NCBI GenBank assembly: GCA_963978545.1
Contig: OZ021727.1
Span: 56,866,487-56,930,486 of the forward strand
Source of the DNA: Linyphia triangularis
Taxonomy: Eukaryota > Arthropoda > Arachnida > Araneae > Linyphiidae
DNA: 64,000 nucleotides
Reading direction: 5' to 3'
Translations under genes and position numbers: made by a program
Notes under the pieces: generated by a model
What the model was told of the DNA's origin: nothing
The model's database searches: none
What the model saw: the letters and a program-made list of their open reading frames with translations, nothing else
Shown here: one piece after another, positions 24,301 to 39,300 of the stretch
How the letters are laid out: every line of letters starts with the position of its first letter
Numbering within the stretch: the stretch's first letter is position 1

Positions 24301-27300
24301 TGATGCCAATTTAAATGCTATTATTTGCAAGGATCATCTGCTCAATGTTTTAAGGATAGTAATTCATAATCCATAATTTCCAAAATCACGTCATAAAGCT
24401 TTCATGACGGACTGTTTTTTGTCATTATGTATTTTTGGTACCAATCCGCCAGCATAGCGAGTGTGGGATTTGGCGAGCATTTCCGAGCTCTAGGATGCGA
24501 AGCAATTCCCGGGGTTGGCGAATGTTAGCGAACAGGGAGAGGAGCTCTCTAGTGTTTAAAAAGGTTTTAGGTGATGTGAGGGAAATTATATATCTAAGAA
24601 CCAAGGAAAACGATCTCCTGCCTTCCAAACCATTGAAAAGTAAGGGGAAAATCCGATAGGATCGAATTTTCTTCCTGTTACGATTTCTTCCCTCTAAATT
24701 CTTATTTTTTATTTATTCCTTCGAGTATCAAAGAAATTGAAGATTCAATGGCAAGGAATTGAACAAAAAGCGCCTGTGTCACTCGATCAACAATCGGGCC
24801 TATTCATTCTGCCACGTGCACAGCAAGATGGTCGACAGTTCGATTTTTTTCCCCTTAAATTTCTAAATGTCGTCTGCTGTGTTCGTGTCTTTTGAGGATA
24901 CTCGTGGATCAGAAATGCGTCATAGAACACAATGTTCGCTTTGTATGCTTCTCATAGAAACAAGATACCCCTTCCTTTTTTTCCGGAAAGCTTTGCAATT
25001 AGTTTTAATTTTTCCTTGTGCATTAAATAGCCATTAATTAGACTTTTTTTTTTTATAACAACTGACGAAGAAGAGCCGACTATCATTCATCTGAATTGCT
25101 ATTGTGAGTAGTTGTTTTTGATAATGTGTCCGATAAGTTTGGGATGAAAGAAGGCCTTGCATTTGATCCATACTTGTGTTGCATGTTTCCTGAAAATCGG
25201 AGTGATTCCAATCACAATGAATTGGTGAGAATTGTTGTCCAGTATCTTCTACCGCACGAGGAGTGTGTCATAAAAAAGATAGAAACGGAATTTAATTGTA
25301 AATTTAAAAAAAAATCAGAGACTCGAAAGAAATAAGGGTAATTATTATTAATAAGTAATTTATTTTAAAACTTAATTTTAATACTTGATTTTAATACGTA
25401 CTTCTTAATGATAAATTGCAAAAGTGTATCCGAAGTCAAATTACACTTTAATTAAATAAAACGAACACTATTTTTAAATTGCATCGATTTATAATTATTT
25501 CAACTTTGAGTTGGTTGTATTTCTTATTTAAAAAGATGAATTCTCACATTGTTGATTGTTATGTATAAAAAAAATTGTATCATTTTTAGAATTAGAATAT
25601 CACAAATCTGAAAATTAAAATAATAAGTTTGTTTGCTGTTCATAAACATTTCCATCATAGATAACCCTTATTAAGCGATCAAGTTACTTATTTCGTTTAA
25701 TTTTAAAGGTAGCTTTGAATTTTTAAAAAATTTAGTGTAATTTGACCTCACTAACATTTTTGTACTTGATCTTTTTTCTCTAAAGATGTCGCATAACAAT
25801 TAAAATTCTGTCATTATTAGCATATTTTATCTATGAAAATGACACTACACTGCAAAAAAAATCCCGTCAAATTTACGGTTTTAAACTGGCAGCTGGGTCG
25901 CCAGTTTAAAACCGTAAAAAATACGGAAACATTCCGTATTAAGTACGGTTTTTGACTGATTGCAACAGTATTTCCCCGTAAAATGAACGGAAACTTTCAG
26001 TAATAATTACGGTCATTCCGTACAAAATACAGTATTTCCCCGTAAAATGAACGGAAACTTTCAGTAATAATTACGGTCATTCCGTACAAAATACAGTTTT
26101 CTCCCGTAAAATAAACGGAAGCTTTTCGTATTAAAAACGGTTATTGACTGGTTGCTAACATTAATCCCCGTAAAATAAACGTAAACTTTCCGTATTAAAT
26201 ACGGTAATTTCATGCAAAATAATTTACTCCCGTAAAATAAATTAAAATTTCCCGTATTAAGTACGGTGATTCCATACAAAATGCAATTTCCACCTGTAAA
26301 ATAAACAGAATTTCTGTGTTGAATAAGGTCAATTCCATATAAAATACAATTTCTCCCGTAAAGTACACGGAAACTTTCTGTAATAAATTTCATATAAAAT
26401 ACACAGAAATTTTTCTGTATAAGAAACAGTTTACCCCTATAAGCGAAGTTTTTCTTATACAAAAACTTCTAGTGACAAAAAAGGTTTACAAATGTAAGTG
26501 AACGGTTTGCTTTTGCAAAATATTAAGAAACTTTACATATTAAAAGTAGTTTACAATTGTAGATGGAAAAGCTTCTGCCACAAAATATATGATTAATTTT
26601 AGTATTAAACAGTTTACAATATCAAGGAGGCATTTGTGTTCTGCTAAAGGTTTTGTTAGTAATAATGACCATATTCAATGGATGAAAATCATAAAAATTA
26701 AAGCACGATTCTGTATCACAGCAAAATATTCTATGTCCCATTATAAATTAAAGCGAAAAAAATTTCCGAAGCAATAAGGTAATCCTTCAACATAAATAGA
26801 AAGGTAAAAAATATATCACAAAATGAGCATGTCACACAAAATAATTTATTAATAGCTATCAGTCTTTTCTTATATCAAACTATAATAATAAATTTATTTG
26901 GCTATCTATACTATGATTACCTAGACTTTCAATTTGATTAAAACATTAAAAAAATGCAATAATTTACTAACTTTCAAAATATTTTTTAACGCGACAGGAT
27001 TTAAATGTATTTTATGACACTGTGTATTAAGTATTAAGTAAAAAAAATTAAATTTGATAAAAATATAATTTTATTTCAATACACATAATATAAGTATACA
27101 TAATTATAAAATTTCAATACACACGAATGAAAAGTGGTTCAGATTACTTTATTTAATAAACAAAATATTAAAAAATTTCTAGGAAGTATCTAGGAATAAT
27201 TAATCATATCATTCAATACAAGCTACGGCAACTTTTAAGGCCATATGAAAGTCATTATTAATTTTTCAATTTAGAAAAATATGCAAAATATACGAAAAGG

Positions 27301-30300
27301 AAAAATTTAGATTGCGGAATGTACAAATTATTGAACACATCTAATAAATAATAATTTTAAAATTTCAATACACACGAATGAAAAATGTACAAATTATTAA
27401 ACACATCTAATAAATATAAATTATAAAATTTCAATACACACGAATGTAAAGTGGTTCAGATTACTTTATTTAATAAACAAAATATTATTGAAGCACATCT
27501 AATAATTATTGAACACATCTAATAAATTTTCAAAGTTGACAGTATAAAAGTATACATAATTATAAAATTTCAATACACACGAATGAAAAGTGGTTCAGAT
27601 TACTTTATTAAATAAACAAAATATAAAAATTTTCTAGGAAGTATCTAGGAATAATTAATTATATCCTTCAATACAAGCTGCGGCAACTTTTAAGGCCATA
27701 TAAAAGTCATTATTATTTTTTCAGTTAAGAAAAATATGCAAAATATACGAAAAGGAAAAATTTAGATTGCGGAATGTACAAATTATTGAACACATCTAAT
27801 AAATTTTCAAAATTGACCAATGCAAGTTATATCTGAATAATTATGACTCTACAAAATAACCATCTTATAAAATGTCCAATTTACCACAGTAAACATACTT
27901 AAGGTATTTAACTGCTGCTGGAGAGTCTGAAGAATCATTCTTTCACTTACTTCTGTGTGTGGGAGCGAGTTGCCTGTTGTTGTTGCTAATCCTCACTGTT
28001 TGACGGAGTGAGACAAGATCCACGAGTTCGTTGACTAAAAGGTAGTCGAAGACTAGGAGAGGATTGCTAAAGAGACCCTCCTTAGAGAGTCCCATGTAAT
28101 CCAAGAGGTGCTCAGGAGAGGCCTGATGATTTTGGCACTTGGTGCAGGTGGCGAAAGTTTTCCTGCCCTCGTTGAAAGTGAGGCACTTGATGTGACCGCT
28201 AGCAAGCCTTGATAGAACAGTTCGGGTATGTCTGTCACACGGGAGGTCAAGGGACAAACCTGGTTTTGAGCCCTTGTACCAATTATGGGTTGGGGGTGTT
28301 TTCCACTCCTCCGAGATCTTTGATTTTTCCAGAGAGTACAATTCCAAAAAAATAAGTGTGGAAGAGGGAGATGTTGAAATCCTGCAACCCTCCTTAGCAA
28401 GGATATCGGCCTGATCGAGTTGCCTGGTCTGCAGGATACGCTGTCTTTCAGGCGAACAGTTGCTCCCTCAATGTACAGTAGGTCATACACAGGACGGTGC
28501 TGGCGGTATTATGCTTTAGGGGACGTTCTCTTGGGCGTCTCTGGGACCCGTGGTAGTGGTAGAGCAGACCATGAATGCTACAGGGTATCGGAACATCATT
28601 GCGGTGACTGAGCCTTTGTCTGGATTCATACCCAGAAGCACCTGTGATACAGATCAAAATAAAGTTTTTAATATAAATCCTTTATATGCATTGGCAACTT
28701 TTATGTGCAATTACAACCAGTGTTTAAGCTTTTTAAATGCCACTAGCATAGCTCTGTTACAATACTAATGTCATAATTAGCATTCACAAAAGCAAAACTA
28801 TTTTTAAAACAAACCTCAAATAGTAAATGAAATAAACACTTATATGTAAATGATAGCAGATTATCAAAACTACTATTACCGGGTGGCCACAAAATTTACG
28901 AAAATAAGTTCCCTGATTTTACTGCAAACTTTTTATCCAATTTCCACAACTTATCCAGAAGTGTAGACATCCTGATCAAATAGAACATGTATGCTAAAGA
29001 GATAACGTACCAATTTTTTAAAAATAGTTTTGGCGGTAATGAAAAGTTCAAATTATTCAGAAACATTAAAATTTCAACGATTACTGCCACAATTCTCTGG
29101 GTAAATGGTGCCAAAATGTGGATGAACAGGGAAACGTGCCTTCAGAACAAAGAAAATTTCCCTGATTTTTGTGAAATTTAAAAAAATTTCCTGATTTTTT
29201 CCAGAATGAGAAAGTTTCCTGACATTTCCATTTTTCCAGGTTTTCTGGCCACTCTGTATTAGTGTCATTTAAGTATAGCACTTCTAACAAAGGTGAAACA
29301 AGCAAGTTCTTGTAAAACTTATCTTCCCACGGAACGTTGCAAGAAATAAAAATGTTTAATTCTAATTATAATACACTAAGTAAATTTATTCTAAAAGCAC
29401 TACAATTTATTCCAACAGTATTCTCACTTCAAATAAATAGTGTTGTATTTGTCCCTAAATCCTATGTATAAAGCAGTGTTGAAGCTGCTGTACAAAATTT
29501 TTTCAGCAAAAAAGCTTAAGTCACAATTTTCATTTCAGCAAAATGCTAAAATGGTTACGAGCTACATCCCTCGAGATGTTTAATTTAACTCAATGAAAAC
29601 ACTTTCATTGAGTTAACACACAGCATTTTGTTAAAACAGCACCCACAGCTTAATCCCAGCAACAAAATAAAATAATCTCTATAGTTTACCTGAAAAGTGC
29701 AGAGAGCTTTCGAAGTCTTCAAGGCATTCAGCACAACTGGTAGTTTCTTTTGGAAAAATTCCAATAAACTGTACAAAATATGAAAAATATTGTAAAATTT
29801 ATCATCCTTATGTACATATATTTACACTCGTGAAAAGAGTCAAATGAACTAGCTAGCATGAAATCGTCTTTTAAAAACCTTATTTTAAAATATGGATCTG
29901 CACATCAGGTGGGTAGTCTAGGGATGGGATAAATCACCTTCAAAAATAAAATTTAAGTTTATCTCCTTAAAATAAAGACTCAATATTTCACACAACAATA
30001 TATCTTATTATATCATTAGGTCCATGGCGTTTAATGTTATAAGTGATAAAACGATAATTTGCAGAAGGAATGGATTAGAAATTCTCAATTACTACTATCC
30101 GTTAACGCTAAAAAAAGAAATTTATCGAAAGAAAATCTTTTTTCTTTGCTCACAAACGTAGGCTCATTTTTCAGCTACGTTTTTAAAGAATTTTACATTA
30201 GTTCAAGTAACACATTTCATAAAATGAAGAGGTCTTTTAAACCCTGCATTGAAAGGCTATATCACCACACCAATGCTATAGTACTTGAAAACAGCAACAT

Positions 30301-33300
30301 TTTAAGTATCTGTTTTGCGATTAATTCAATCCCAAAGATCACCAGCCCTTCCCTTACTTTTGCCAGTGACCAAGTACGATAACATTTATGACAGATGATC
30401 TTGTCTTGACAAGCAAGCTATATAATCTTGAGGAAGTCAAAGTCCTCAGTCGAAGGCGGTGGGTGCCATGTAAAGACTGAATATGTTCCCAAGTGATTTC
30501 TAATGCAATCCCAACAGACTGATTTGAAACAATCGCAATGAAACTGATGTGTCTTTTGACTGAGACTTCACACAATGGAACAGATGTAGTAGGACATTTG
30601 GCGATAAAAAAAATCAAAACAAGATCAAAAACATGGTAACTGAATAAGTTAAAACATAAACAATAAAATCAAATTAAAATATAAGTAATAAAACCGTTAT
30701 TACATAACTAAAGAGCACATTTCTAAATGATAGCCAATGCAGTTACTTAAACTTCATTTAGTTTTACAACTCTTACAAACTCGTGAAATATTACGTACAA
30801 TATTCTATATCACACGCATATGTTTCAGAAATGCAATAAAACAACAATTGCTGTGTGTTTTCCCATTAAATAAAAGAATAACATTTTCTGATTCTGATGT
30901 AATTTTATGTACATACATTAATTTAGAATTTAATACTAATGAACAAATTAATTGTATAATGAAAAGAAACTTACGAAGGAAGCCACTTTCTTTCAAAACA
31001 AAAATGCCATCCTCGCCGTTCGGCGTCTATTTTGAAGATGGTGTAATGCGCATGCGCAGAGAGCGATTTTTGGTGAATGACGGTTATTAACCGTAGTCTT
31101 GCCTGTGAAAACTGCTTTAAACCGTAAATTCAGGTTTACGGATTTAAATCGTTACAATTACTGGGAATTTCCGTATAAGTGACGGGTTTTTTTTACAGTG
31201 TACCTTTTCGTGATTTCTTACCTTGTTTTTTCATTTTACAGTGATGCACATTTGCATTTATTGTAGGGATCTATTAGCAAAAGAAATAAAATCCATTTCC
31301 ACTTTTTTCGGATACCCTGCCATGCAGTGCCATTTGGTTATTGGAAACGGCGTAGAACTAAGATAAAGATGCGAAATTTAAACAGGCAAAAAAAGAAGGT
31401 ACTTTAATTTTTCAGTCAAGTCACTTTGATAGAGAACATTAATTCCGTCTCTTGAGTATATCACAATTTAAAAGGAAAAGGGTTTAGTATGCAGCCATCG
31501 TTCCTTGTTCCCACAAAACGTTTTTCTTCTGAAATTTAATTACGTTGTGGGAAGATGAGACTACGCTGCCACGCCCTGCTCCCAAATTGCAATTGAAAAT
31601 CTATACTCTATAGTTTCTTTGCAGGTGATTCGTTTGTCTTTTGTGCGTACTGATATGCAGTGTTGAATTATGTTATTTTTAGTGCTCCATATCCAAATTA
31701 AGAGAACATTTACAACAGTTCCGTACTGGCCATAGTACTGTCCTTTGCAATCACTGGCCGGTACTAAAATTGTTTTTCCTACAGTTTCAAAATAATTGTA
31801 TTTATAAAAGTGGCCTCCTACATTGAAAGTTCCTATATCAATGCTCTTTTTCCACAGTTTACAAGAATACAGTTAAATATAGGATGTATCTTCAGTATGT
31901 CACATGGGAATATATATATACCTTATAAAAAAATTCTGTAATGAATTACAACGAGATGTTTCTTTTATCGATTAAAACAAAAGATGTAGCCAACGTTCGA
32001 TTTTTTTTTTTTGTGCGTACTACTATGTGGCAAAGATCCAACCTCAAGTTTTTAACCTAGTCCGGCAATTCAAAGTTTCATAAATACGATTTACATTGGA
32101 ATCAAAATAGCTTGGCCGCACTTATTGGACTGTCTGTAAATTTTCGCCTTTATGAGTCATAGCTGGACATTTGATCCTAAATGAGTCTACTAGTAGCCAA
32201 AAAAATTATATATAGATATTTTTCATGAATCTTACTCAGAATTAGCGCACATGCTTTTAAAAGTGTTTGATATCAAAGCGGCTCCCTTTCGTGATAAAAT
32301 GTGCTTTTACATTAAGGAATTTTAAGATAAAAACATGTATATTGTAAACTTTCTTTAAAAAAAAAGTTGATTCCATTTTATTGGTTATAAGATTCAAAAT
32401 ATAATATATATAATTTTTTTGTACATTATATTATTATTTAATTCATTATTGGTTCAAAAAAACTATTGGATTTGGGGATTTATTATCATAAAAAAAGTGA
32501 CGGTTTTCAAAAATGATTTTTAAAAAGTGGTAGAAATGTACCGTTTACTGTAGCCTCTCTAGGAAACTAGGAATCTATTTTCAAAAATAGCTGCAAAGTC
32601 CACCTAGTGAAAGGCGCTGTGTTAGGCGCTGTTTAGTGAAATAAAAAGACGTGGATAAAAGTGGTTTGCAATTGTTGCACAAACTTCAAAACGTCGTTTT
32701 CAAAATAATCACTATTTGATATTTCCAGCAACAATATGGCGCAATTGAAATATCGTTTCTTAATTTTTGCATGTACAGGCCGTTTTTTTTAAATAATTTT
32801 TATTAACAGCAACATCTTTTGGTGATTTTTGTAACTGTTCTTGAAAATTGATGAATAAAATTCCGTTGTTGCCTAAGTAGAATGCAACAAACGGTACATT
32901 TGTCTTCCGTTTTATCTTTTTTAATTCATTTTTGAAAACCTTAACCATTTTGTCTATCCATTTTTGGGGCACCCTGTCCATTTTTTAACACCTTGTAGTA
33001 TGATGACACATTAGGAGAGTTTAAGTGTCATATTTATGTCGAAATCGGTGTTTTTGGCATACCTGTACTACCAACAATTCAAAAATCCTCCCGAAATCCT
33101 TTGCATTTTGAACATCTCTGTAATGCTGGCAATTGAGTGCCAAAAGTGAAAAGGGTTAGGCTAAAATGTAAAAATTTGACGACATCGTATTTAAAAACTC
33201 TAAAAGTTCAAGAAGTTGTGTATCAATCTTAATTGTAGTGCAAGTATAATGGATTTCTGCATGACACCTCACTCAGTCTGGTCTAGTTTTGCGTTGGATT

Positions 33301-36300
33301 AGCGGTTTTCAGCTGCAAAATTATCATTACATTGTGAAAAAAAATTCTCTGATGAAATTATCAGCTCCTCTGTTTAATACGCTTCATTCTTTAGCATTAA
33401 CATACCGGATCTCGGAAGCCAGTGGTTTTAATGGTTGCTTAATTGCCACTAGTTGAAATGTTCCTAGAAACATTAAATCTCGCGCGTGTGGACTCGTCAT
33501 TACCCAAACTACGCTTTAATACCCTTCGATCCGTCAATTGATCATCCTTGTTTGATCAAAACGAATCACGCTAATAATCGGGGCGATAGCACGAAACAAT
33601 GCAAAAGTCTCCTTCCAGCTAAACTCTAGTAACTAAAGTAAGATGGTAATTACAGTGGAACCACAATTGTATTTTACAGTCGAAATATACTTTCAAGAAA
33701 TGCCCACACACCTGTTACAGGTGGAATCCGATCGTTCTGTCGTGTTCCTCTGGCCTAGAAATAGTCACGACATTAGGGAAAACGCTTACAACTTCTGTCG
33801 TTATTATTATTTTTTCTTCTTCTGTGGATTGCAGAATTCTGTTTGATTGTTATTGATAATTCTTTATCGTTTTTATTAATTAATCCTATTAGGACAATAT
33901 GTAGTTAATTTTTACGTGAGAATGCTAAGAGTATACTTTATACGATAAGTGGCTTTTTTGTCTCTCGAAGAATGAGAGAAATGAGTTTAATGGCTGGGGT
34001 TGACTGTTGAAAGTATTCCCACTGATCTTCGATATTTTCTTTGTGTTCTTTAATAACTGCATTTGTTGGGTAATTTATTATTTCAGCAAATGGTTAAATG
34101 AATGTAGGTTGCAATAATATGAAAATTAAAAGCAGTTTACAAAAATATTTCCCTGAGCAACCACTATGTTGTAATCATAGCATGGTTAGAAAGAATGTTA
34201 TTTGCTTAATTAAAAATAAGTAATTTTCCGAATAAAGTATTTTTTGTTTGACCGTCTTTTTATTCTGGATCATAAATGCAACGTCCGATTTTCTAATAAT
34301 TTTTTAAGAGAGTGTCTTCTTCTCCATCAACAAGTCCCTTTAAAATTAGAAATTCTTGCTACTATTGCAGTTATATGTAGTTTTTTTAAATTTATTTTAC
34401 GAAAATGTTTAGCTGCTAAGAATTAGCCTTTTAAATAGCTATTTCATTTGAGTTTGCTGAGGAATAATAAATTTCTATTACCCTTCACCAATAAGAAAAC
34501 CTTTTTGCAACATTTGAATTAGAAAAGTAACAGAAAAAAGTTGTAATTGAAAACGACATAACAGATTAACAGATACAGAATTAATCGTGGTAGTCATTGC
34601 CTCAGGACTACCCAATCTCCCTGCATAGATTGTTCCTAATTGCTTTCCTAATAGTAGTCCTAATAGAAGTGTCTCTACGTGCATCTTAAATCATTCTTGA
34701 AGAGTAGGTTGGCATACCTACCGATTCACACACACTCCGGCTGTTGATATTGGTGCACCAGAAGTAACCAATCAACCTCTCTCCAGATGTCTTCTGATCA
34801 CCAAACCCCTTCCTTCCAATTTGGAATGATGAGGAGAGAGGATCCTCGGGCATGTTTGGAGATCTAATTTCGTTTTCTCACAAACTTGAAGCGCATGCAT
34901 AAAAAGAGGGAGGGTGATGTGTGTTAATTTTGTTATTTTTTCCCTCTGATGAGTTCGTTGACAGAGTTGAACAGGTGCGGGTCTGTTCCCTCAAGTGAAT
35001 TCAAGAAGCTCTTGGGAAAGGGTTGCCTCTTCTGGCAGGTTTATGGTTACGTCTCTTTCGTGTCACATTTCTTAATGGCACCCTTGGGAGCCTCTCTGCT
35101 CGTTAAGTATTCAAGTTTGATGTGGCCGAGCGAAGATTATATGGAAAGTTTTTGTCACTGCGTAAAATAAACAAAGACGTGCCTTTGATCAAAGCTTTGA
35201 TTCGTCACTGTTTCTTTTTTTTTTTCTTTTTTTTTTCCTCACTCCCTTTTCGAAACCAGTCTTGTTTGGTTTTCTCTAGGGTGAATAATCTTTCAATTTT
35301 TTTCGACAACTTATTTTTAAATGATTTAATTTATGGGCTTTAGGAATAAGTACATAAGAGGATTAGGATTAAAAGAAGAAAAAAAACCTTCAGGATATGT
35401 CAATGCTTATTTCTGTACCTTAAAAAGGGAAAAGATTCGATGTTCAATACGATTTTAAATGTTTTCTGAAAAACATTAATACACATATGGTGAAAATACA
35501 AGGGTGTAACTGAAGAAAAAAATCTCGAAATCTGGAAAAAAATTTTTACAGGGATTTTTAATTTAACTAACTTATTAAGAATAGACAATGAACTTTTTTC
35601 TTGAACAGAAATCTTGTGGAAATTAATTTTGTATGTGTCAAACTTTCAATCGGAGTTTTAACAATTATTTTTATGTTGATGTTACTTTCCAAACAAAAAC
35701 TGAGCAATAAAATCGGTAAAAGATTTTCAGCGGATCTCTTAATTTAAACTGAAATTGTTTAATTGGAATGAAATGGCTTGAAAATTATCTATACCAAACA
35801 TTACATAAGAGAATATTCAATCTTGCAACGAAACCATTCTTTTTGCTTACATACAGTGGAACACAACTTTTTAACATATCCCTTGAGGAAATTTGTGTTT
35901 GCAAGATGTAATTTCTAAAACATGTCACGTAAAACAAAAACAAAAAAAATCTTAAATCAATTGTTTAATTTTGCATAATTTTTTTATTCAAAGTCCCAAT
36001 TATATTCGTAAAAAAAAAAAATCACTGTCTAATTTATAACCACAACCATCATTACTTTTTCGTTCTTCTCACGATTCTTACCAAATCTCATTCCATTATT
36101 ATCCTCATGGATTTTTATTCCATTCGAAATTTTTAAATCACTTATTCACACCACACAATCTCCGAAAGGATTGAGTCATACGATTGCCCGCCCTCGTTCT
36201 AATTGATGGTGACCCCACAGTAAATCATACCTAAGCCTCGGCCAGAGCTGGAAGCAAAAGTTGTACGCTTGCAAAAAAACAATGCAGCATTCCGGACCTC

Positions 36301-39300
36301 CCCATCTCTCCATTCTGAAAAAAGTATACTCGTTTTACCTCATGGATGACCTCATGAGTTTCTCTCCTGGCAAATCATCCTAGGAAAAAAATATGAAAGA
36401 AAACGCCCTTGTCTTTACCCTCAGTTGTGTGGTATCAGCACTCATTCTTCATTGCGTAACCATTCTCTATTTCTTTATTGTCAATTTTTTGCGCGCTGCA
36501 GAGAAGGATTAATTACCTTTGTGCGTTTTAGAAATGCTGTGAAATCGGAATTTTTGATTCAGAAATTACTGGTCCTTGTCATCTTTACATTCACTGATCG
36601 ATGTCATTTGGTGATCTCATTCCTTCCTTAGACTATCTGCATATGACGTTATTCTAACCACGTACTCTTATATTGTGTTTGTGATGAGGTAATACTTAAC
36701 AGTTAGCTGTCATGTGAATTGAATTGTCTTTTGTAAATGCATTATTAATCATCTTTTTTGCATCACCCGACAACTAAAAAAAAAAATTCTTCTAAACCTT
36801 AAAAACCTTAATCTCACTGGTATACTTGATGCACCAAACGTTCTATGTATATTATTAAACCAAATAAGTGAGTTAAACAACAAGAGTACAAGATCTTGGA
36901 ATTATCTAAATCCAAATTTTATGTTACTCAGTGAAGGACAGTGGCACAGTGGCGGATCCAGAATTATGTTTCTAGGGACAGAAGGCGATTTTTAGAAGCA
37001 AGTTCCAGACTTAGAAACAAACCTTCGATTTCTACTCGAAATTGTTTAAATTTCATAATTCTTGCTTTTTTGCAGTTAATTATGTATAGTTGAGATTTAA
37101 TTAAAGATTAATTACTACTATAGTTTATATAATTAATTAATATTTATTTGTTGCGATTATTAAGACAATTAAAATGGATAATTGATTGTATTTGAAATGT
37201 GTAGAAATCATTAAAAAAATGAAACTTTTACGTTGAAATGTTTAGTATTTTCCATGAATTATCCCTTGAACTATATTTTTCTTTCTCCTTGGTCTAGCAT
37301 CGGTTAATATCACAAAAGTGTCAACATGAAACTCTTCGCACTATACAGGGGTCGCAAACGTCCTATATGTCCTATAAATCCTATATTTTTTTAAAAATCG
37401 GCAAAAACGTCCTATATTTTACAATTGTCCTATATTGTATTTTTCTATATTGATTCGATCTATATTTTCTTCGAATTCGTAATAACGGCGCCGTTCGTTG
37501 CCATTTTTTATATTTTGGATTCTTTGGCTCGATCGTAGGTGAAAAAGACCTGACAAAACTGATATTTGTAACGGTGGCGTTTTATCTCTTGTGACGTCAC
37601 GTGCTGCATAACCTACAACTCAACTCTACTGTAACTATACTCTACTCTACTGGATCGGCGGGACGGGAGCTGTAAAATGTAAACATGTGAACTTTTCCAT
37701 AGCATGCGGTCTTGGATTTCTAATCTGTTTTCTCCTCCAACGTAGTAAATTAATTAGTCATAATACAGAGAGAGATGCAGCAACAAAACTCTGCCTCGGA
37801 AAAAACGGATTGAAACAACTTGTGATTAACTTGCAGGACTACTAAAGAACATTTCTAGTGCTAGTTAATAATTGATGAAGGAAACAAAAGGGTTAAGATT
37901 TACTGTATGATATCGGATGGCGATTTTTTTTATTCTGAATCCAGTACGGATTCTGCGCCACGAATATTTACATCAAACCGCGCCAAATTATGGCAACCAT
38001 AAGCAGTTCTCTTGCTCATAAAAAAATGGCAGGGCTGCAATTTTTTGGCAAAAATCACCTTGGCGCAGTATCCGTACCAGGTTCGGAATATTAGCCACGA
38101 TTTTTTTATAAAAGTCGCCGAAATTGAAAATGACGTCAATACGTTGTGTTGTCAAATCCAAACGGTCTCTATGGTTTTCAGAAAACCAAGTCCCCGGTTA
38201 GCCACATTCGGCGCTAAATCTCCCTCTTTTCGCCGCCAATCCAACTGACACTGAACAGTAAATCTGAACCAACAAAAGACTGCAAACAGGGATAAAAAGA
38301 AAATACTTAAAGAAATTGGAACAGTTCAAGCAGTTATAGATGCTGGAAGCAAAAGACTCAAGATTGCATATAATGTAATTAATAAAACTTGATTTGGGGA
38401 TGGAATATTGAGGCAATAATGGATGAATATTCAGGATCAGTCGATTTCTTTTTTTAAAGGTGTGTTTTCTATTCTCTTAAATTAAATATAACGAGCATAT
38501 AAATATGTAACGAGTTAATTTTTAAGTTCAGTGGCAACTGTGTGCTGTTATTTGAGGATTTATACTGTCCTATATTTAAAAAAAAAAAAATCCTATATAT
38601 TCTTAATTTGTCACTTTGACCCCTGACTATATTAACAAAAAGTAGACTTAGCCCCCCCCCCCCATATTCATGTATTATCAAAGATGGTTTTTTTTTATTT
38701 TTTTAAGTAACTCATAATAATATGGAGTGAACTGAAGAGAATTATTGGAGTGAACTGAAGTTAAGTACATGGATTCAAATAGAAGCGCTGAAATTCGGCA
38801 TGTGTTGATAATATGAATGGATTTTATACTTGGCAAGCTTTAAAATGCAATAGATTAATTGAGAATAACTTTTAAACATATTCCTTTTCAATAAAATATT
38901 AATTTTAAAATGATCTTTGTGATCAATGGCATGCATAAAGCCGTCCCACTTATTTTTCTCTTAATCCGCCCCTGTCCGGGAATAGCTATTTGAATTCTTA
39001 TAATTGACAATCGTCTCTTTTAATATAAATTGCTTTGAACTTTGAACTTATTGGAGTGAACTGAAGTTAAGTACATGGATTCAAATAGAAGCGCTGAAAT
39101 TCGGCATGTGTTGATAATATGAATGGATTTTATACTTGGCAAGCTTTAAAATGCAATAGATTAATTGAGAATAACTTTTAAACATATTCCTTTTCAATAA
39201 AATATTAATTTTAAAATGATCTTTGTGATCAATGGCATGCATAAAGCCGTCCCACTTATTTTTCTCTTAATCCGCCCCTGTCCGGGAATAGCTATTTGAA

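Larger units (their letters stand above)
25848..31200. mobile_element. CACTG-ended DNA element, 5.35 kb, non-autonomous
   Basis: The left end CACTGCAAAAAAAATCCCGT and right end (reverse strand CACTGTAAAAAAAACCCGTC) are inverted and flanked by TA on both sides. CACTG ends with a very short duplication fit animal CACTA/EnSpm- or Chapaev-like elements. Subterminal DNA is packed with CCGTAAAATNAACGG-type units on the left and TTTACGG/CCGTA motifs on the right. It contains a non-LTR fragment and two MITEs as later insertions. No transposase was recognised. Confidence 0.65.

Noticed and set aside
26061..26462. 133-codon minus frame with repeated Tyr/Phe-rich units
   Set aside because: By-product of the 60-64-bp tandem array at the end of the CACTG element.
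30737..31090. 117-codon + frame
   Set aside because: AT-driven composition, no motif, and it crosses the end region of the CACTG element.
36947..39280. Clean hAT element ending at 38974 or 39280 with 8-bp duplication
   Set aside because: The ends look related, but the flanking bases do not match, so only a possible element is listed.
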